Of a stretch of 64,000 nt of DNA, positions 1 to 10,340 are shown piece by piece. Made by a program: the position numbers and the translations under genes. A model generated the notes under the pieces. The model ran no database searches. It saw only the letters and a list, made by a program, of their open reading frames with translations, and was not told where the DNA came from. The stretch is from VXMT01 sp965204835 (GTDB lineage Bacteria > Chloroflexota > Dehalococcoidia > UBA2979), in contig OZ242017.1 in the NCBI GenBank assembly GCA_965204835.1, positions 930,001-994,000 of the forward strand. The letters are read 5' to 3'. How positions within the stretch are numbered: the first letter of the stretch is position 1; each line of letters opens with the position of its first letter.

Positions 1-38
1 GCCGCGACCTCGAAGCCACCCGGGCGTACTTCGCATGA
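1..38 (+). CDS. C-terminal end of an upstream gene (partial)
   Basis: An open frame enters from the left edge and stops with TGA at 36-38. Only about 11 residues (RDLEATRAYFA) are visible, so the product cannot be identified. The stop lies 13 bases before the tyrS start, and the tyrS ribosome-binding sequence GAGGCGG overlaps its end, which suggests co-transcription with tyrS. It could also be chance open sequence. Confidence 0.35.
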   Translation, partial: RDLEATRAYFA

Positions 39-51
39 GGCGGACGCAACG

Positions 52-1275
52 ATGAGCCCCTCGAACGCATCGATCGACGAGCAGGTCGCCGCGATCATGC
101 GCGGCGCCGACTTCGGGGACGACACCACGCGCCAGACCATGGAGCGCGAGCTGCGCGAGCGCCTCGCCGAGGGCCGCCCGCTGCGCGTCTACTGCGGGTA
201 CGACCCCACCTCGGTCGACCTGCACCTCGGCCACACGCTCACGATGCGCAAGCTGCGCACCTTCCAGGACCTGGGGCACGAGGTGACGTTCCTCATCGGC
301 AACTTCACGGGGCTGGTCGGCGACCCCTCGGACAAGGACAAGACACGGCCGATGCTCACCGCGCAGCAGCTCGCCGCGAACGCCGAGACATACGCCGACC
401 AGGCGTTCCGCATCCTCGACCGCGACCGCACGTCCATCCGGTACAACGCCGACTGGCTCGGCGATCTGCGCTTCGACGAGGTCGTGCGGCTCGCCGCGAA
501 CTTCACCGTCGCCCAGTTCCTCGAGCGCGACAACTTCGAGCGGCGCCGCGAGCGCGGCGACCCGATCTACGTCAGCGAGTTCATGTACGCGCTGATGCAG
601 GCCTACGACGCCGTCGCCCTCGAGACCGACGTGCAGGTGGGGGGCTCCGAGCAGCTCTTCAACCTCATGGCCGGGCGCACGCTCCAGCGCGAGCACGGCC
701 AGCGCCCGCAGGTCGTCGTGACGCTGCCCATCCTCGTCGGCACAGACGGCCGGCTGCGCATGTCGAAGTCGACCGGCAACTACATCGGCATCGACGACTC
801 GCCGAACGAGATGTACGGCAAGGTCATGTCCGTGCCCGACGGCGCGATGCGCGACTACTTCACGCTGCTCACGGACCTCGACCCCGCCGAGATCGGCGAG
901 CTCGTCGGGGCCGTCGAGGGCGGCGCGATGCCGCCCATCGACGCCAAGAAGCGGCTCGCGCTCGAAGTCACCTCGGGGCTCTACCCGCGCGCCGAGGCCG
1001 AGGAGGCGCAGCGCTACTTCGAGTCGACGTTCCAGCGCCGCCAGACGCCGGACGAGATGCCGGAGTACGCCCTCCCCGGCGGCGCCGAGGGCCGCCTCGA
1101 CCGCGTGCTCGTCGACGCGGAGCTCGTGCAGAGCAACGCCGAGGCGCGGCGGATGGTGCAGCAGGGCGCGGTGCGCATCAACGGCGAGCGCGTCGAGGCG
1201 TTCGACGTGCCGGTACGCGCCGGCGATGAGGTGCGCGTGGGGCGTCGGCGGTTCCTGCGGGTGACGGCGGGCTAG
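52..1275 (+). CDS. tyrS: Tyrosyl-tRNA synthetase
   Basis: Charges tRNA-Tyr with tyrosine using ATP in the cytoplasm. The 407-residue length fits bacterial TyrRS. The class I signature appears as HLGH at residues 58-61 and the KMSKS loop as RMSKS at about 236-240. A C-terminal S4-type RNA-binding domain covers about 346-400 (VRINGERV region). The N-terminal catalytic fold includes the YCGYDPT motif near residue 50. The ATG at 52 is preceded by GAGGCGG. It is followed by a 134-base gap that holds the promoter and leader of the next gene. Identity is secure. Confidence 0.97.
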   Translation: MSPSNASIDEQVAAIMRGADFGDDTTRQTMERELRERLAEGRPLRVYCGYDPTSVDLHLGHTLTMRKLRTFQDLGHEVTFLIGNFTGLVGDPSDKDKTRPMLTAQQLAANAETYADQAFRILDRDRTSIRYNADWLGDLRFDEVVRLAANFTVAQFLERDNFERRRERGDPIYVSEFMYALMQAYDAVALETDVQVGGSEQLFNLMAGRTLQREHGQRPQVVVTLPILVGTDGRLRMSKSTGNYIGIDDSPNEMYGKVMSVPDGAMRDYFTLLTDLDPAEIGELVGAVEGGAMPPIDAKKRLALEVTSGLYPRAEAEEAQRYFESTFQRRQTPDEMPEYALPGGAEGRLDRVLVDAELVQSNAEARRMVQQGAVRINGERVEAFDVPVRAGDEVRVGRRRFLRVTAG

Positions 1276-1300
1276 CTTCGGATCAGGCTTGTTGATCGTT

Positions 1301-1330
1301 TTGACAGCGGATCGGCATTCGCCATACGCT
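1301..1330 (+). promoter_or_regulatory. Promoter of first crotonase gene
   Basis: TTGACA (1301-1306) is separated by 18 bases from TACGCT (1325-1330). The paralogous gene downstream has the same arrangement with the same 18-base spacer at 2382-2411, which supports a real sigma-70-type promoter. Confidence 0.55.
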
Positions 1331-1369
1331 CGCGCCGCCTGCTCGACGCGATCGAGCGGCCGCTGCATG

Positions 1370-1388
1370 CCGGGCGGGAGTCGCCCGG
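1370..1388 (+). promoter_or_regulatory. Leader hairpin of first crotonase gene
   Basis: CCGGGCG (1370-1376) pairs perfectly with CGCCCGG (1382-1388) around a GGAGT loop. The hairpin is conserved in the leader of the duplicate gene (2451-2468) with loop GGGGT. It ends 21 bases before the start codon, just upstream of the purine-rich ribosome-binding site at about 1399-1406. Confidence 0.5.
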
Positions 1389-1409
1389 GAGGACGCTGAG
1401 AGGAAGAGC

Positions 1410-2231
1410 ATGGTCTCAAAGACGTTCGAGTTGGTGAGCTACGAGAAGCACAACCGCATCGCGTGGCTGACCATCAACAACGAGGAGCGCATGAACGCCC
1501 TGAGCACGGGCGTGCAGAACGGCCTCTATTACGGCTTCGAAGAGGTCATGAATGACGACGACGTGCTCGTCGCCATCCTCACCGGGGCCGGGGGCCGCGC
1601 GTTCTGCGCCGGCGCCGACCTCAAGGAGATGACGGAGCGCGACCAGAACATCGGCCAGGGCGCCGCACAGGAGGCGCAGAACGGCATGTTCCACGTCACC
1701 GAGTGCAAGAAGCCGATCATCGCGGCCGTCGACGGCTTCGCGCTGGCCGGCGGCATGCAGCTCTCGGCGCGCTGCGACGTCCGCATCGCGACCGAGAACT
1801 CGCGCTTCGGGATGCCGGAGCCGCTGCGCAGCCTGACGCCGATCAACCTCATGGACACGCTGGAGATGGGCTTCGTCCCGCTCGGCGAGGCGATGTGGAT
1901 TATCCTCTCGGGGGCCCACATCACCGCGCAGCGCGCCCACGAGATCGGCTTCGTCCAGTGGCTGGCCCCAGACCGTGACGCCATGATGGCCATGGCCGAG
2001 GAGCGGGCCGAGACGCTGAAGCTCTGTGCTCCGCTGGCGGTGCAGGCGCTGAAGAACGGTGTCCACCTCAACATGAACCCGCCGGAGCCGCAGCCCGCGG
2101 GCGTCGCGTACCTCGACCACCTCCGCAACCTCAACTCGGAGCTGCAGGAGAAGGTCGCCAACAGCGAGGACCGGATGGAGGGCCCGAAGGCCTTCGCCGA
2201 GAAGCGCGCCCCGAACTGGCAGGGCCGCTAA
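1410..2231 (+). CDS. Enoyl-CoA hydratase/isomerase family protein (copy A)
   Basis: Crotonase-fold protein of 273 residues acting on acyl-CoA thioesters. The CoA/oxyanion-hole segment FCAGAD is at 65-70 and FALAGG at 110-115. In canonical hydratases two glutamates 20 residues apart do the catalysis; here the first position is Gln117 and only the second, Glu137 in FGMPE, is kept. A simple hydratase role is therefore uncertain; isomerase, lyase or hydrolase chemistry is possible. About 93 percent identical (20 differences by eye) to the gene at 2493-3314. It has its own promoter, leader hairpin and terminator. The ATG at 1410 follows a GAGAGGAAG ribosome-binding site. Confidence 0.85.
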   Translation: MVSKTFELVSYEKHNRIAWLTINNEERMNALSTGVQNGLYYGFEEVMNDDDVLVAILTGAGGRAFCAGADLKEMTERDQNIGQGAAQEAQNGMFHVTECKKPIIAAVDGFALAGGMQLSARCDVRIATENSRFGMPEPLRSLTPINLMDTLEMGFVPLGEAMWIILSGAHITAQRAHEIGFVQWLAPDRDAMMAMAEERAETLKLCAPLAVQALKNGVHLNMNPPEPQPAGVAYLDHLRNLNSELQEKVANSEDRMEGPKAFAEKRAPNWQGR

Positions 2232-2253
2232 GCCTCACGCACACCGAACGAGC

Positions 2254-2330
2254 CGCCCGGGGGCCTCACGAGGCTCCGGGCGCACTCAGTCGGAACAGCC
2301 GGGAGCCCTCGCGATTCGCGGGGGCTCCCG
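2254..2330 (+). terminator. Tandem terminator hairpins after crotonase A
   Basis: A first stem-loop (2254-2281, GCCCGG against CCGGGC) is followed by a 14-base-pair stem with one wobble, CGGGAGCCCTCGCG (2300-2313) against 2317-2330, with loop ATT. There is no T tract, as is common in high-GC genomes. The same two-hairpin arrangement follows copy B. Confidence 0.65.
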
Positions 2331-2381
2331 TGCGTCCGTGGCCCGGTGACGCGGGCAACCCCGGATATCTCGGCTTCGGCT

Positions 2382-2468
2382 TTGACCCGGCAGCGGTCGA
2401 GGACGTAGTCTCGCCTCGCCTGCTCTACGCGACAGGGCGGGCCGCCAATGCCGGGCGGGGGTCGCCCG
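2382..2468 (+). promoter_or_regulatory. Promoter and leader hairpin of crotonase copy B
   Basis: TTGACC (2382-2387), an 18-base spacer and TAGTCT (2406-2411) mirror the promoter of copy A. Downstream, CGGGCG (2452-2457) pairs with CGCCCG (2463-2468). The flanking sequence (CGCCTGCTC...GCCGGGCGGG) is also shared, so the leader was duplicated with the gene and retained. Confidence 0.55.
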
Positions 2469-2492
2469 CGATACACGCTGGGAGGAGAAGGC

Positions 2493-3314
2493 ATGGTCTC
2501 GAAGACCTTTGAGCTGGTGAGCTACGAGAAGAACAACCGCATCGCGTGGATCACCATCAACAACGAGGAGCGCATGAACGCCCTGAGCACGGGCGTGCAG
2601 AACGGCCTCTACGACTCGTTCGACGAGGTGATCAACGACGACGACGTGCTCGTCGCCATCCTCACCGGGGCCGGGGGCCGCGCGTTCTGCGCCGGCGCCG
2701 ACCTCAAGGAGATGACCGAGCGCGACCAGACCATCGGCCAGGGCGCCGCGCAGGAGGCGAAGAACGGCCTCAGCCACGCCACGAACTGCAAGAAGCCGAT
2801 CATCGCGGCCATCGACGGCTTCGCGCTGGCCGGCGGCATGCAGCTCTCGGCGCGCTGCGACTTCCGCATCGCCACCGAGAAGTCGCGCTTCGGCATGCCG
2901 GAGCCGCTTCGCAGCCTGACGCCGATCAACACGATGGACACGCTGGAGATGGGCTTCGTGCCCCTCGGCGAGGCGCTGTGGATCATCCTCTCGGGGGCCC
3001 ACATCACCGCGCAGCGCGCCCACGAGATCGGCTTCGTCCAGTGGCTGGCCGCGGACCGCGACGCCATGATGGCGGAGGCGGAGGAGCGCGCCGAGACCCT
3101 GAAGCTCTGCGCCCCGCTGGCGGTGCAGGCGCTGAAGAACGGCGTCCACCTCAACATGAACCCGCCGGAGCCGCAGCCCGCCGGTGTCGCGTACCTCGAC
3201 CACCTCCGCAACCTCAACTCGGACCTGCAGGAGAAGGTCGCCAACAGCGAGGACCGGATGGAGGGCCCCAAGGCCTTCGCCGAGAAGCGCGCCCCGAACT
3301 GGCAGGGCCGCTAA
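2493..3314 (+). CDS. Enoyl-CoA hydratase/isomerase family protein (copy B)
   Basis: Paralogue of the gene at 1410-2231: same 273-residue length, about 20 substitutions, and the same Gln117/Glu137 active-site pattern. The start chosen is the ATG at 2493, which matches copy A exactly and follows GGGAGGAG; the frame is open 45 bases further upstream but that extension overlaps the leader hairpin. Differences cluster at residues 41-47 and 90-98, next to the substrate-binding region, so the two copies may differ in acyl-CoA preference. Product family is clear, reaction is not. Confidence 0.85.
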   Translation: MVSKTFELVSYEKNNRIAWITINNEERMNALSTGVQNGLYDSFDEVINDDDVLVAILTGAGGRAFCAGADLKEMTERDQTIGQGAAQEAKNGLSHATNCKKPIIAAIDGFALAGGMQLSARCDFRIATEKSRFGMPEPLRSLTPINTMDTLEMGFVPLGEALWIILSGAHITAQRAHEIGFVQWLAADRDAMMAEAEERAETLKLCAPLAVQALKNGVHLNMNPPEPQPAGVAYLDHLRNLNSDLQEKVANSEDRMEGPKAFAEKRAPNWQGR

Positions 3315-3337
3315 GCCTCACGCGTACCGCACGAGCC

Positions 3338-3410
3338 GCCGAGGGCCTCACGAGGCCCCGGCGCGCCCAGTCGGAACAACCGGGAGCCCTCGCAATCGCG
3401 AGGGCTCCCG
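3338..3410. terminator. Terminator between convergent crotonase B and EF-G-like gene
   Basis: A hairpin at 3338-3363 is followed by a perfect 13-base-pair stem, CGGGAGCCCTCGC (3381-3393) against 3398-3410, with an AATC loop. It is homologous to the terminator after copy A. Because the next gene converges from the minus strand (stop at 3439), it could act in both directions. Confidence 0.65.
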
Positions 3411-3438
3411 TGTGTCTGTGGCCGGATGGGTCGGGCGG

Positions 3439-5505
<2,067 letters not shown>

Positions 5506-5598
5506 CCCCGTGTTCGCGTGTCGGGGGATGGTACCGCGCGAGGGGTGCGCCGGACTAGGCGCGCCACGCGTGGCGCGCCCAGTCGGAGCATGGTTGAG

Positions 5599-6327
5599 CT
5601 AGTCGCGGACGCGAATCCGCCTGCGGGAGGCGACGGCCGCGCCGCCGACGGCCAGCGCAGCGACCGCCACGGCGACGTATCCGAGCGCCGAGGCGCCGCC
5701 GTCGCCGAGCAGTCCGGCGCTGCCGCTCTTCGGCTTCCCGGCCGGTGCTGCCTCGCACGGCGCGATCGCGAGGCTCTCCGGCAGCTCGGCGCCGAAGCCG
5801 GCGAGCAGGTCGATCGCGGCCTGTGCGCCGTAGGTCTGGCCGAGCACGGTCACGTCGATCAGCTGTCCGCCCTCGCCGATGTTGATGGTGGCGTCGTAGC
5901 TGCGGCCGCCGGCGCTGACCGTCTCGGTGTAGGTCCCCGGCTCCAGGCCCGTGCAGTACGTGATCCCTCCGGCGTCGTCGCCCGAGTCACCCTCCGCGCT
6001 CGCCCCGCAGTCGACGATCTCGACGCCCTCGGGCAACGGGTACGCTTCGGCGCCCGTGAAGACCTGGAGGAACCCGGCAACGCCGATCGGCTGACCGCCG
6101 GGCTCGTAGAACTCGGTGACGCGACCGCCCTCGCCGACCTCGATGCGGAACACGATCTCGCCCGCGCGCTCGCGGGACGCCGCCTTGAACTGGTGCTCGC
6201 CGGCGGGCAGGTTGAGGCACACCTCGGGCGCTTGCGCCGACACGGTCTGCGTGTCGGCCGGGTGGAAGGCGAGGAAGGCCGCAAGCACGGCGGCGGCGAG
6301 GATGAGTCGGGTCATGGCACTCTGCAT
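5599..6327 (-). CDS. Secreted two-repeat protein with C-terminal membrane anchor
   Basis: 242 residues. The N-terminus (TRLILAAAVLAAFLAF) is a signal peptide, followed by two tandem segments of about 70 residues that resemble each other: each begins with a Cys after a short beta segment (CLNLPAGEHQF, CTGLEPGTYT), contains an EGG motif (IEVGEGGRVTEF, INIGEGGQLIDV), and ends with a second Cys (IVDCG, IAPCE). The C-terminus has a hydrophobic helix (YVAVAVAALAVGGAAVA) and an Arg-rich tail, so the repeats probably face outside. An alternative start is the Met four codons later. No function is recognised. Confidence 0.6.
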   Translation of the reverse strand: MQSAMTRLILAAAVLAAFLAFHPADTQTVSAQAPEVCLNLPAGEHQFKAASRERAGEIVFRIEVGEGGRVTEFYEPGGQPIGVAGFLQVFTGAEAYPLPEGVEIVDCGASAEGDSGDDAGGITYCTGLEPGTYTETVSAGGRSYDATINIGEGGQLIDVTVLGQTYGAQAAIDLLAGFGAELPESLAIAPCEAAPAGKPKSGSAGLLGDGGASALGYVAVAVAALAVGGAAVASRRRIRVRD

Positions 6328-6618
6328 TCAATTGGTCGCGGACCTGCGCGTCTCGACGCTGGCCAGCGTGCTCTCGGGGTTGCGTTGCGTTCGGCACGGA
6401 GAGTAGCGAGCGGGCCGCTCACCCTGTAGGTCGCAAATCTGGCAGTTACGGCGCCGCAGGCTGGAAATCTGGCAAGTCGGCCTCGCAACTCGCAACCTCG
6501 TGCTCGCCGTCTGCTCATGAGGCACGACATCGCGAAGCCGGTCAGCCCGACAGGGGCCGATCGCTGCGTTCACCTCTTGCGGATCGTCAGGGGATTGCCC
6601 CGCGCGACGGGGGTCGGA

Positions 6619-6963
6619 CTAGGCGGGAGGCTCGGGTTCGTCGTGGCCCACTCGGTACAGCCGTGTCTCCCCGAGCATGAGGTATGAGGGGAAGCGCACG
6701 GTTCCGCGTTCGGGACAATAGAGGTAGTGCACTCTCCCGACCCGGAACCCGGCCTGGTTCACGATCCTCGTGTAGTACGATGTCCCGCCAGAGCACCAGC
6801 CAGCCGTAGCGACTGCTGGGGGATCGGGTCCGACCCATTCGGTGAGTTCGCCTGCCTCGATCTTCTGCCAGACCCTGAGCGCCTCGAAGACCTCGCTGAG
6901 CAGCGACTCGGAGACGCGGACTGGTACGATCGGAACGGAGGGAATCTCGTTCATGGCACTCAC
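6619..6963 (-). CDS. Small hypothetical protein, divergent pair member
   Basis: Up to 114 residues from a GTG at 6963, or 111 from an ATG at 6954. No family is recognised. The C-terminal half is rich in aromatic and beta-forming residues (GTSYYTRIVNQ, VHYLYCPERG), with two Cys and no membrane segment. Base composition is lower in GC than that of the flanking housekeeping genes, which may indicate acquired DNA. Its start region overlaps the start of the plus-strand gene at 6953. Confidence 0.5.
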   Translation of the reverse strand: MSAMNEIPSVPIVPVRVSESLLSEVFEALRVWQKIEAGELTEWVGPDPPAVATAGWCSGGTSYYTRIVNQAGFRVGRVHYLYCPERGTVRFPSYLMLGETRLYRVGHDEPEPPA

Positions 6964-7198
6964 GATGCTCCAGAACGAACTCTTGTTGGTGCTCCGCGCC
7001 TACGTTGCCGGCAATAAGTCACTCGATGACTTTCGTGCCTGGGAGGTCTCCGTGACGGACGCCGATTCGACGCCGCCAGATGATGAACCGACCATTGAGC
7101 GTCTCGCCTTGATGGCCGAGACAGTGGTATCAGGCGCGGCCGACAAGGCCGACTTCGATGACGCAGTCCGCGCCGCGATCGATCTGCTCGAGGGGTAG
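6953..7198 (+). CDS. Small acidic hypothetical protein
   Basis: 81 residues from the ATG at 6953, chosen because GGAGGGA lies about 10 bases upstream; the frame is open further upstream but without a good site. The protein is mostly helical and acidic (MLQNELLLVLRAYVAG, ERLALMAETV, DFDDAVRAAIDLL). It overlaps the divergent minus-strand gene at the start codons and converges on recJ with a 6-base gap. No function is recognised. A two-component small module with its divergent neighbour is possible. Confidence 0.5.
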   Translation: MALTMLQNELLLVLRAYVAGNKSLDDFRAWEVSVTDADSTPPDDEPTIERLALMAETVVSGAADKADFDDAVRAAIDLLEG

Positions 7199-7204
7199 AG
7201 CCGC

Positions 7205-8977
7205 TCACTCCGCCGCCCGCAGATCCAGCACCTCCAGCTGCAGCGTCCCCCGCATCCCGTCACGGCGGAACCGGTACACGATGTCCGCGAGGTCGCCGTC
7301 CGGGACGGCGTGTGGAGCCCCCTCGCGTACGCGAGGATCCCGGCCAAGGAGCCCGAAGGCGATGGCGCGCCACGTCACGCGGCCCTCGCGCAGCGTGAAC
7401 TGGAGGTGCGAGCCGTCCGCGCCGACGGCGCGTGAGCCCTCGATGCGCACGCCGCGGGCGAGGAAGGTGGGGACGGGGTTGCCCTGTCCGTGCGGGCCGA
7501 GGCGGTGCAGCCATCGCAGTAGCTCGCCGTTGACGGCGTGCAGCGGCAACTCCGCCTCGATGTCGAGCGTCGGGGTGAGGTCGTCGGGGGTCAGGCGCGC
7601 CGCTGCGTCGGCGACGAGGCGCTCGCGCGCCTCGGGGAGGCGCGAGGCGTCGAGGCTGAAGCCGGCGGCGGCGCGGTGACCGCCGAAGCGCTGGAAGAGG
7701 CCGCCGTGGCGCCGCAGCAGCGCCGTGATGTCGAACGCCTCGATCGACCGGCACGAGCCGTGCGCGACGAGCGTCGAGGCGCCCCCGCTGTCGGTCGTCT
7801 CGTGGACCTGCATCGCGATCGCCGGGCGGTCAAAGCGCTCGACGAGCCGCGCGGCGACGAGCCCGACGATGCCGCGCGAGATCGACTCGCTCGCCAGCAT
7901 CACGAGCGGGGCCTCGCGCTCCTCGGCCGTCAGGAGCTCGTCGGCGAGTTCGAGCGCGTCGAGGGTGTCCTGGCGGCGCTGGCGGTTGAGGGCGTCGAGC
8001 CGGCCGGCGAGGCGTGCGGCTTCCGACTCGGAGTCCGTGAGCAGCATGTCGAGGGCCGTGCGGGCGTGGTCCATGCGGCCCGCGGCGTTGATACGCGGGC
8101 CGAGCGTCCACCCGCACAGCTCCGGGTCGGCGTCGGCGAGGTCGACCTTCGCGGCGGCGGCGAGGGCACGCAGGCCGGGGCGCCGTGAGCGCGCGAGCGC
8201 GCCGAGGCCGATCCGCACGAGGTCGCGGTTCTCGCCGACGAGCGGCGCGAGGTCGCAGACGGTGCCGAGCGCGACGAGCGCGCGGTGCTCGGCCGGGTCG
8301 TAGGCGCGGCCGAGCCGCGCGTACAGGTCGTGCGCGACCTTGTGCGCGACGCCGCAGGCGGCGGGCTCCGAGCCGTACTGCGAGTCGGCGAGCTTCGGGT
8401 TGACGAGCGCGAGGGCGTCGGGGAGCGCGTCGGGCACGGTGTGGTGGTCGATCACGATCACGTCCATGCCCAGCTCGTTCGCCAGGTCCACCTCGGCGAC
8501 GGCCGAGGTGCCGCAGTCGGCGGTCACGAACACGCTCGCGCCCTGCGCGTGCAGCGCGCGCACCGCGCCCGGGTTCGGGCCGTAGCCTTCGTTGAAGCGG
8601 TCGGGGATGTAGGGCAGCGCGTGGGCGCCGAGGTCGTTGAGGGCCTCGGTCAGGATCGTGGTCGCGGTGATGCCGTCCACGTCGAAGTCGCCGAAGACGG
8701 CGACGGTCTCCCCCTCGGCGCACGCGCGCTCCAGCCGCTCGACGGCCACGTCGAGGTTCGGCATGAGCGCGGGGTCGGTCAGCTCGCCGGGCTCGCCGAG
8801 GTGGTGCTCGGCCTCGACGGCGTTGCGCACGCCGCGCCGCGCGAGCAGGAGCGAGATCAGCGGCGGCCAGTTGGCCCCCGTGAAGGCGTCGAGGTCCGGC
8901 GCGGCGGCAACCCGCCAGCGGCGGCCGCCGGAGCCGTCGAGGACGCGCCCGGCCAGGTCTTCCCGTGTTTCGGGCAT
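7205..8977 (-). CDS. recJ: Single-stranded-DNA-specific exonuclease RecJ
   Basis: 5'-3' ssDNA exonuclease used in recombination, mismatch and base-excision repair. The DHH-superfamily motifs occur in order: FGDFDVDG (about residue 97), TADCG, VIDHHTVP and, in the DHHA1 half, RINAAGRM. These Asp/His residues bind the catalytic manganese ions. The 590-residue length is typical. The gene lies 106 bases downstream of the fabF gene on the same strand and may be read from the same transcript. The ATG gives the start MPETREDLAG; the first 60 residues form the usual variable N-terminal segment. Confidence 0.95.
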   Translation of the reverse strand: MPETREDLAGRVLDGSGGRRWRVAAAPDLDAFTGANWPPLISLLLARRGVRNAVEAEHHLGEPGELTDPALMPNLDVAVERLERACAEGETVAVFGDFDVDGITATTILTEALNDLGAHALPYIPDRFNEGYGPNPGAVRALHAQGASVFVTADCGTSAVAEVDLANELGMDVIVIDHHTVPDALPDALALVNPKLADSQYGSEPAACGVAHKVAHDLYARLGRAYDPAEHRALVALGTVCDLAPLVGENRDLVRIGLGALARSRRPGLRALAAAAKVDLADADPELCGWTLGPRINAAGRMDHARTALDMLLTDSESEAARLAGRLDALNRQRRQDTLDALELADELLTAEEREAPLVMLASESISRGIVGLVAARLVERFDRPAIAMQVHETTDSGGASTLVAHGSCRSIEAFDITALLRRHGGLFQRFGGHRAAAGFSLDASRLPEARERLVADAAARLTPDDLTPTLDIEAELPLHAVNGELLRWLHRLGPHGQGNPVPTFLARGVRIEGSRAVGADGSHLQFTLREGRVTWRAIAFGLLGRDPRVREGAPHAVPDGDLADIVYRFRRDGMRGTLQLEVLDLRAAE

Positions 8978-9083
8978 GCCGACCGACCGGTCGCGTGTCG
9001 GCGCGCGAGGGGTGGTGGATCCGCTGACGGGGGGAGCAGCGCCGGGGTCCTGCGGGTCTGGCCCGCCGTGGATGCTTCGCGCG

Positions 9084-10340
9084 CTACTCGTGGTACCTCC
9101 CGAACAGCAGGGCCGAGTTGTGGCCGCCGAAGCCGAGCGAGTTCGACATCGCGTACTCGATGTCCACGTCGCGGGCGCCGTCGGGCACGTAGTCGAGGTC
9201 GCAGTCGGGGTCGGGGATCTCGATGTTGCGGGTCATGTGGATGCGCTGGTCGCGGAGCGACAGGATCGTCGCCGCCGACTCGATCGCCCCCGCCGCGCCG
9301 AGCGTGTGGCCGAGCATCGACTTGCTGGAGCTGATCGGGATGGTGAGCGCGGACTCGCCGAAGACGGTCTTGATCGACATCGTCTCGAACTTGTCGTTGA
9401 GCGGCGTGCTCGTGCCGTGGGCGTTGATGTAGCCCACCTCGTTGGCGTCGACGCCGCCCTTGCGCAGCGCGATGTTGATCGCGCGCGCCGCGCCCTCGCC
9501 GTTCTCGGACGGCTGGGTCACGTGGAACGCGTCCGCCGACTGGCCATAGGAGATGGCCTCGCACAGGATCGGCGCCCCGCGCGCGAGCGCGAAGTCGAGG
9601 TCCTCGAGGATGAGCGTGGCCGCGCCCTCGGCGAGCACGAAGCCGTCGCGGTCGAGGTCGAACGGGCGCGAGGCGTGCTCGGGGTCGTCGTTGCGCTTGG
9701 TGGAGAGCGCGCGTGAGGCGTGGAAGGCGGCGAGGCCCATGCGGGTGACGCAGGCGTCGGAGCCGCCGGTGATCATCGCCTTGGCGTCGCCGCGGCGGAT
9801 GGTCTCGAGCGCGGTGCCGATGGCGTCGGCGCCGGATGCGCAGGCGGAGACGGTGTTGTAGTTGGGGCCGCGCGCGCCGAAGCGGATCGAGACCTGCCCG
9901 GCGGCCATGTCGGGGATGAAGGCGGGCACGAGGAACGGCGAGATGCGCCCCGGGCCCTTCTCGAAGAGCACCTGGAACTGGTCCTCCAGCCACGTCAGCC
10001 CGCCCATGCCCGAGCCGATCATCGCGCCGATCTCGTCGGCGGCCGAGGAGACATCGAGCCCGGACTGCTCGAGCGCGTCGTCGGTCGCGGCGATCGAGAG
10101 CTGGACGAAGCGGTCCATGCGACGCGCTTCCTTGCGGTCGATGAAGTCGCGCGGGTCGAAGCCGGTGACCTCGCCCGCGATGCGCGCCTCGAGGTCGGAG
10201 GCGTCGCAGAGCGTGACATCGCTGATGCCGTTGTCGCCGGCGAGCAGCGCGTCCCAGCTGGCCTCACGACCGACGCCGAGCGCGGTCATCATGCCGACGC
10301 CGGTCACGACGACGCGGCGCTGCGTGGTGTCCTGGGTCAT
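9084..10340 (-). CDS. fabF: Beta-ketoacyl-ACP synthase II (first of two in this cluster)
   Basis: Condenses malonyl-ACP with acyl-ACP in fatty-acid elongation. The thiolase-fold triad is complete: Cys167 in VSACASG, His308 in NAHGTSTP and His345 in MLGHTLGAAG. Length of 418 matches KAS II. Its ATG overlaps the stop of the preceding fabF paralogue by four bases (ATGA), so the two are translationally coupled. Having two KAS II genes side by side suggests either different chain-length preference or a heterodimer; both have full triads, so this is not a KS/chain-length-factor pair with a dead subunit. Confidence 0.94.
   Translation of the reverse strand: MTQDTTQRRVVVTGVGMMTALGVGREASWDALLAGDNGISDVTLCDASDLEARIAGEVTGFDPRDFIDRKEARRMDRFVQLSIAATDDALEQSGLDVSSAADEIGAMIGSGMGGLTWLEDQFQVLFEKGPGRISPFLVPAFIPDMAAGQVSIRFGARGPNYNTVSACASGADAIGTALETIRRGDAKAMITGGSDACVTRMGLAAFHASRALSTKRNDDPEHASRPFDLDRDGFVLAEGAATLILEDLDFALARGAPILCEAISYGQSADAFHVTQPSENGEGAARAINIALRKGGVDANEVGYINAHGTSTPLNDKFETMSIKTVFGESALTIPISSSKSMLGHTLGAAGAIESAATILSLRDQRIHMTRNIEIPDPDCDLDYVPDGARDVDIEYAMSNSLGFGGHNSALLFGRYHE

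Noticed and set aside
2286..3271. Long minus-strand and alternative plus-strand frames across the crotonase genes
   Set aside because: They are antisense or out-of-frame shadows of GC-rich coding sequence: Arg/Ala/Gly/His-rich, mirrored in both gene copies, and without any family motif.
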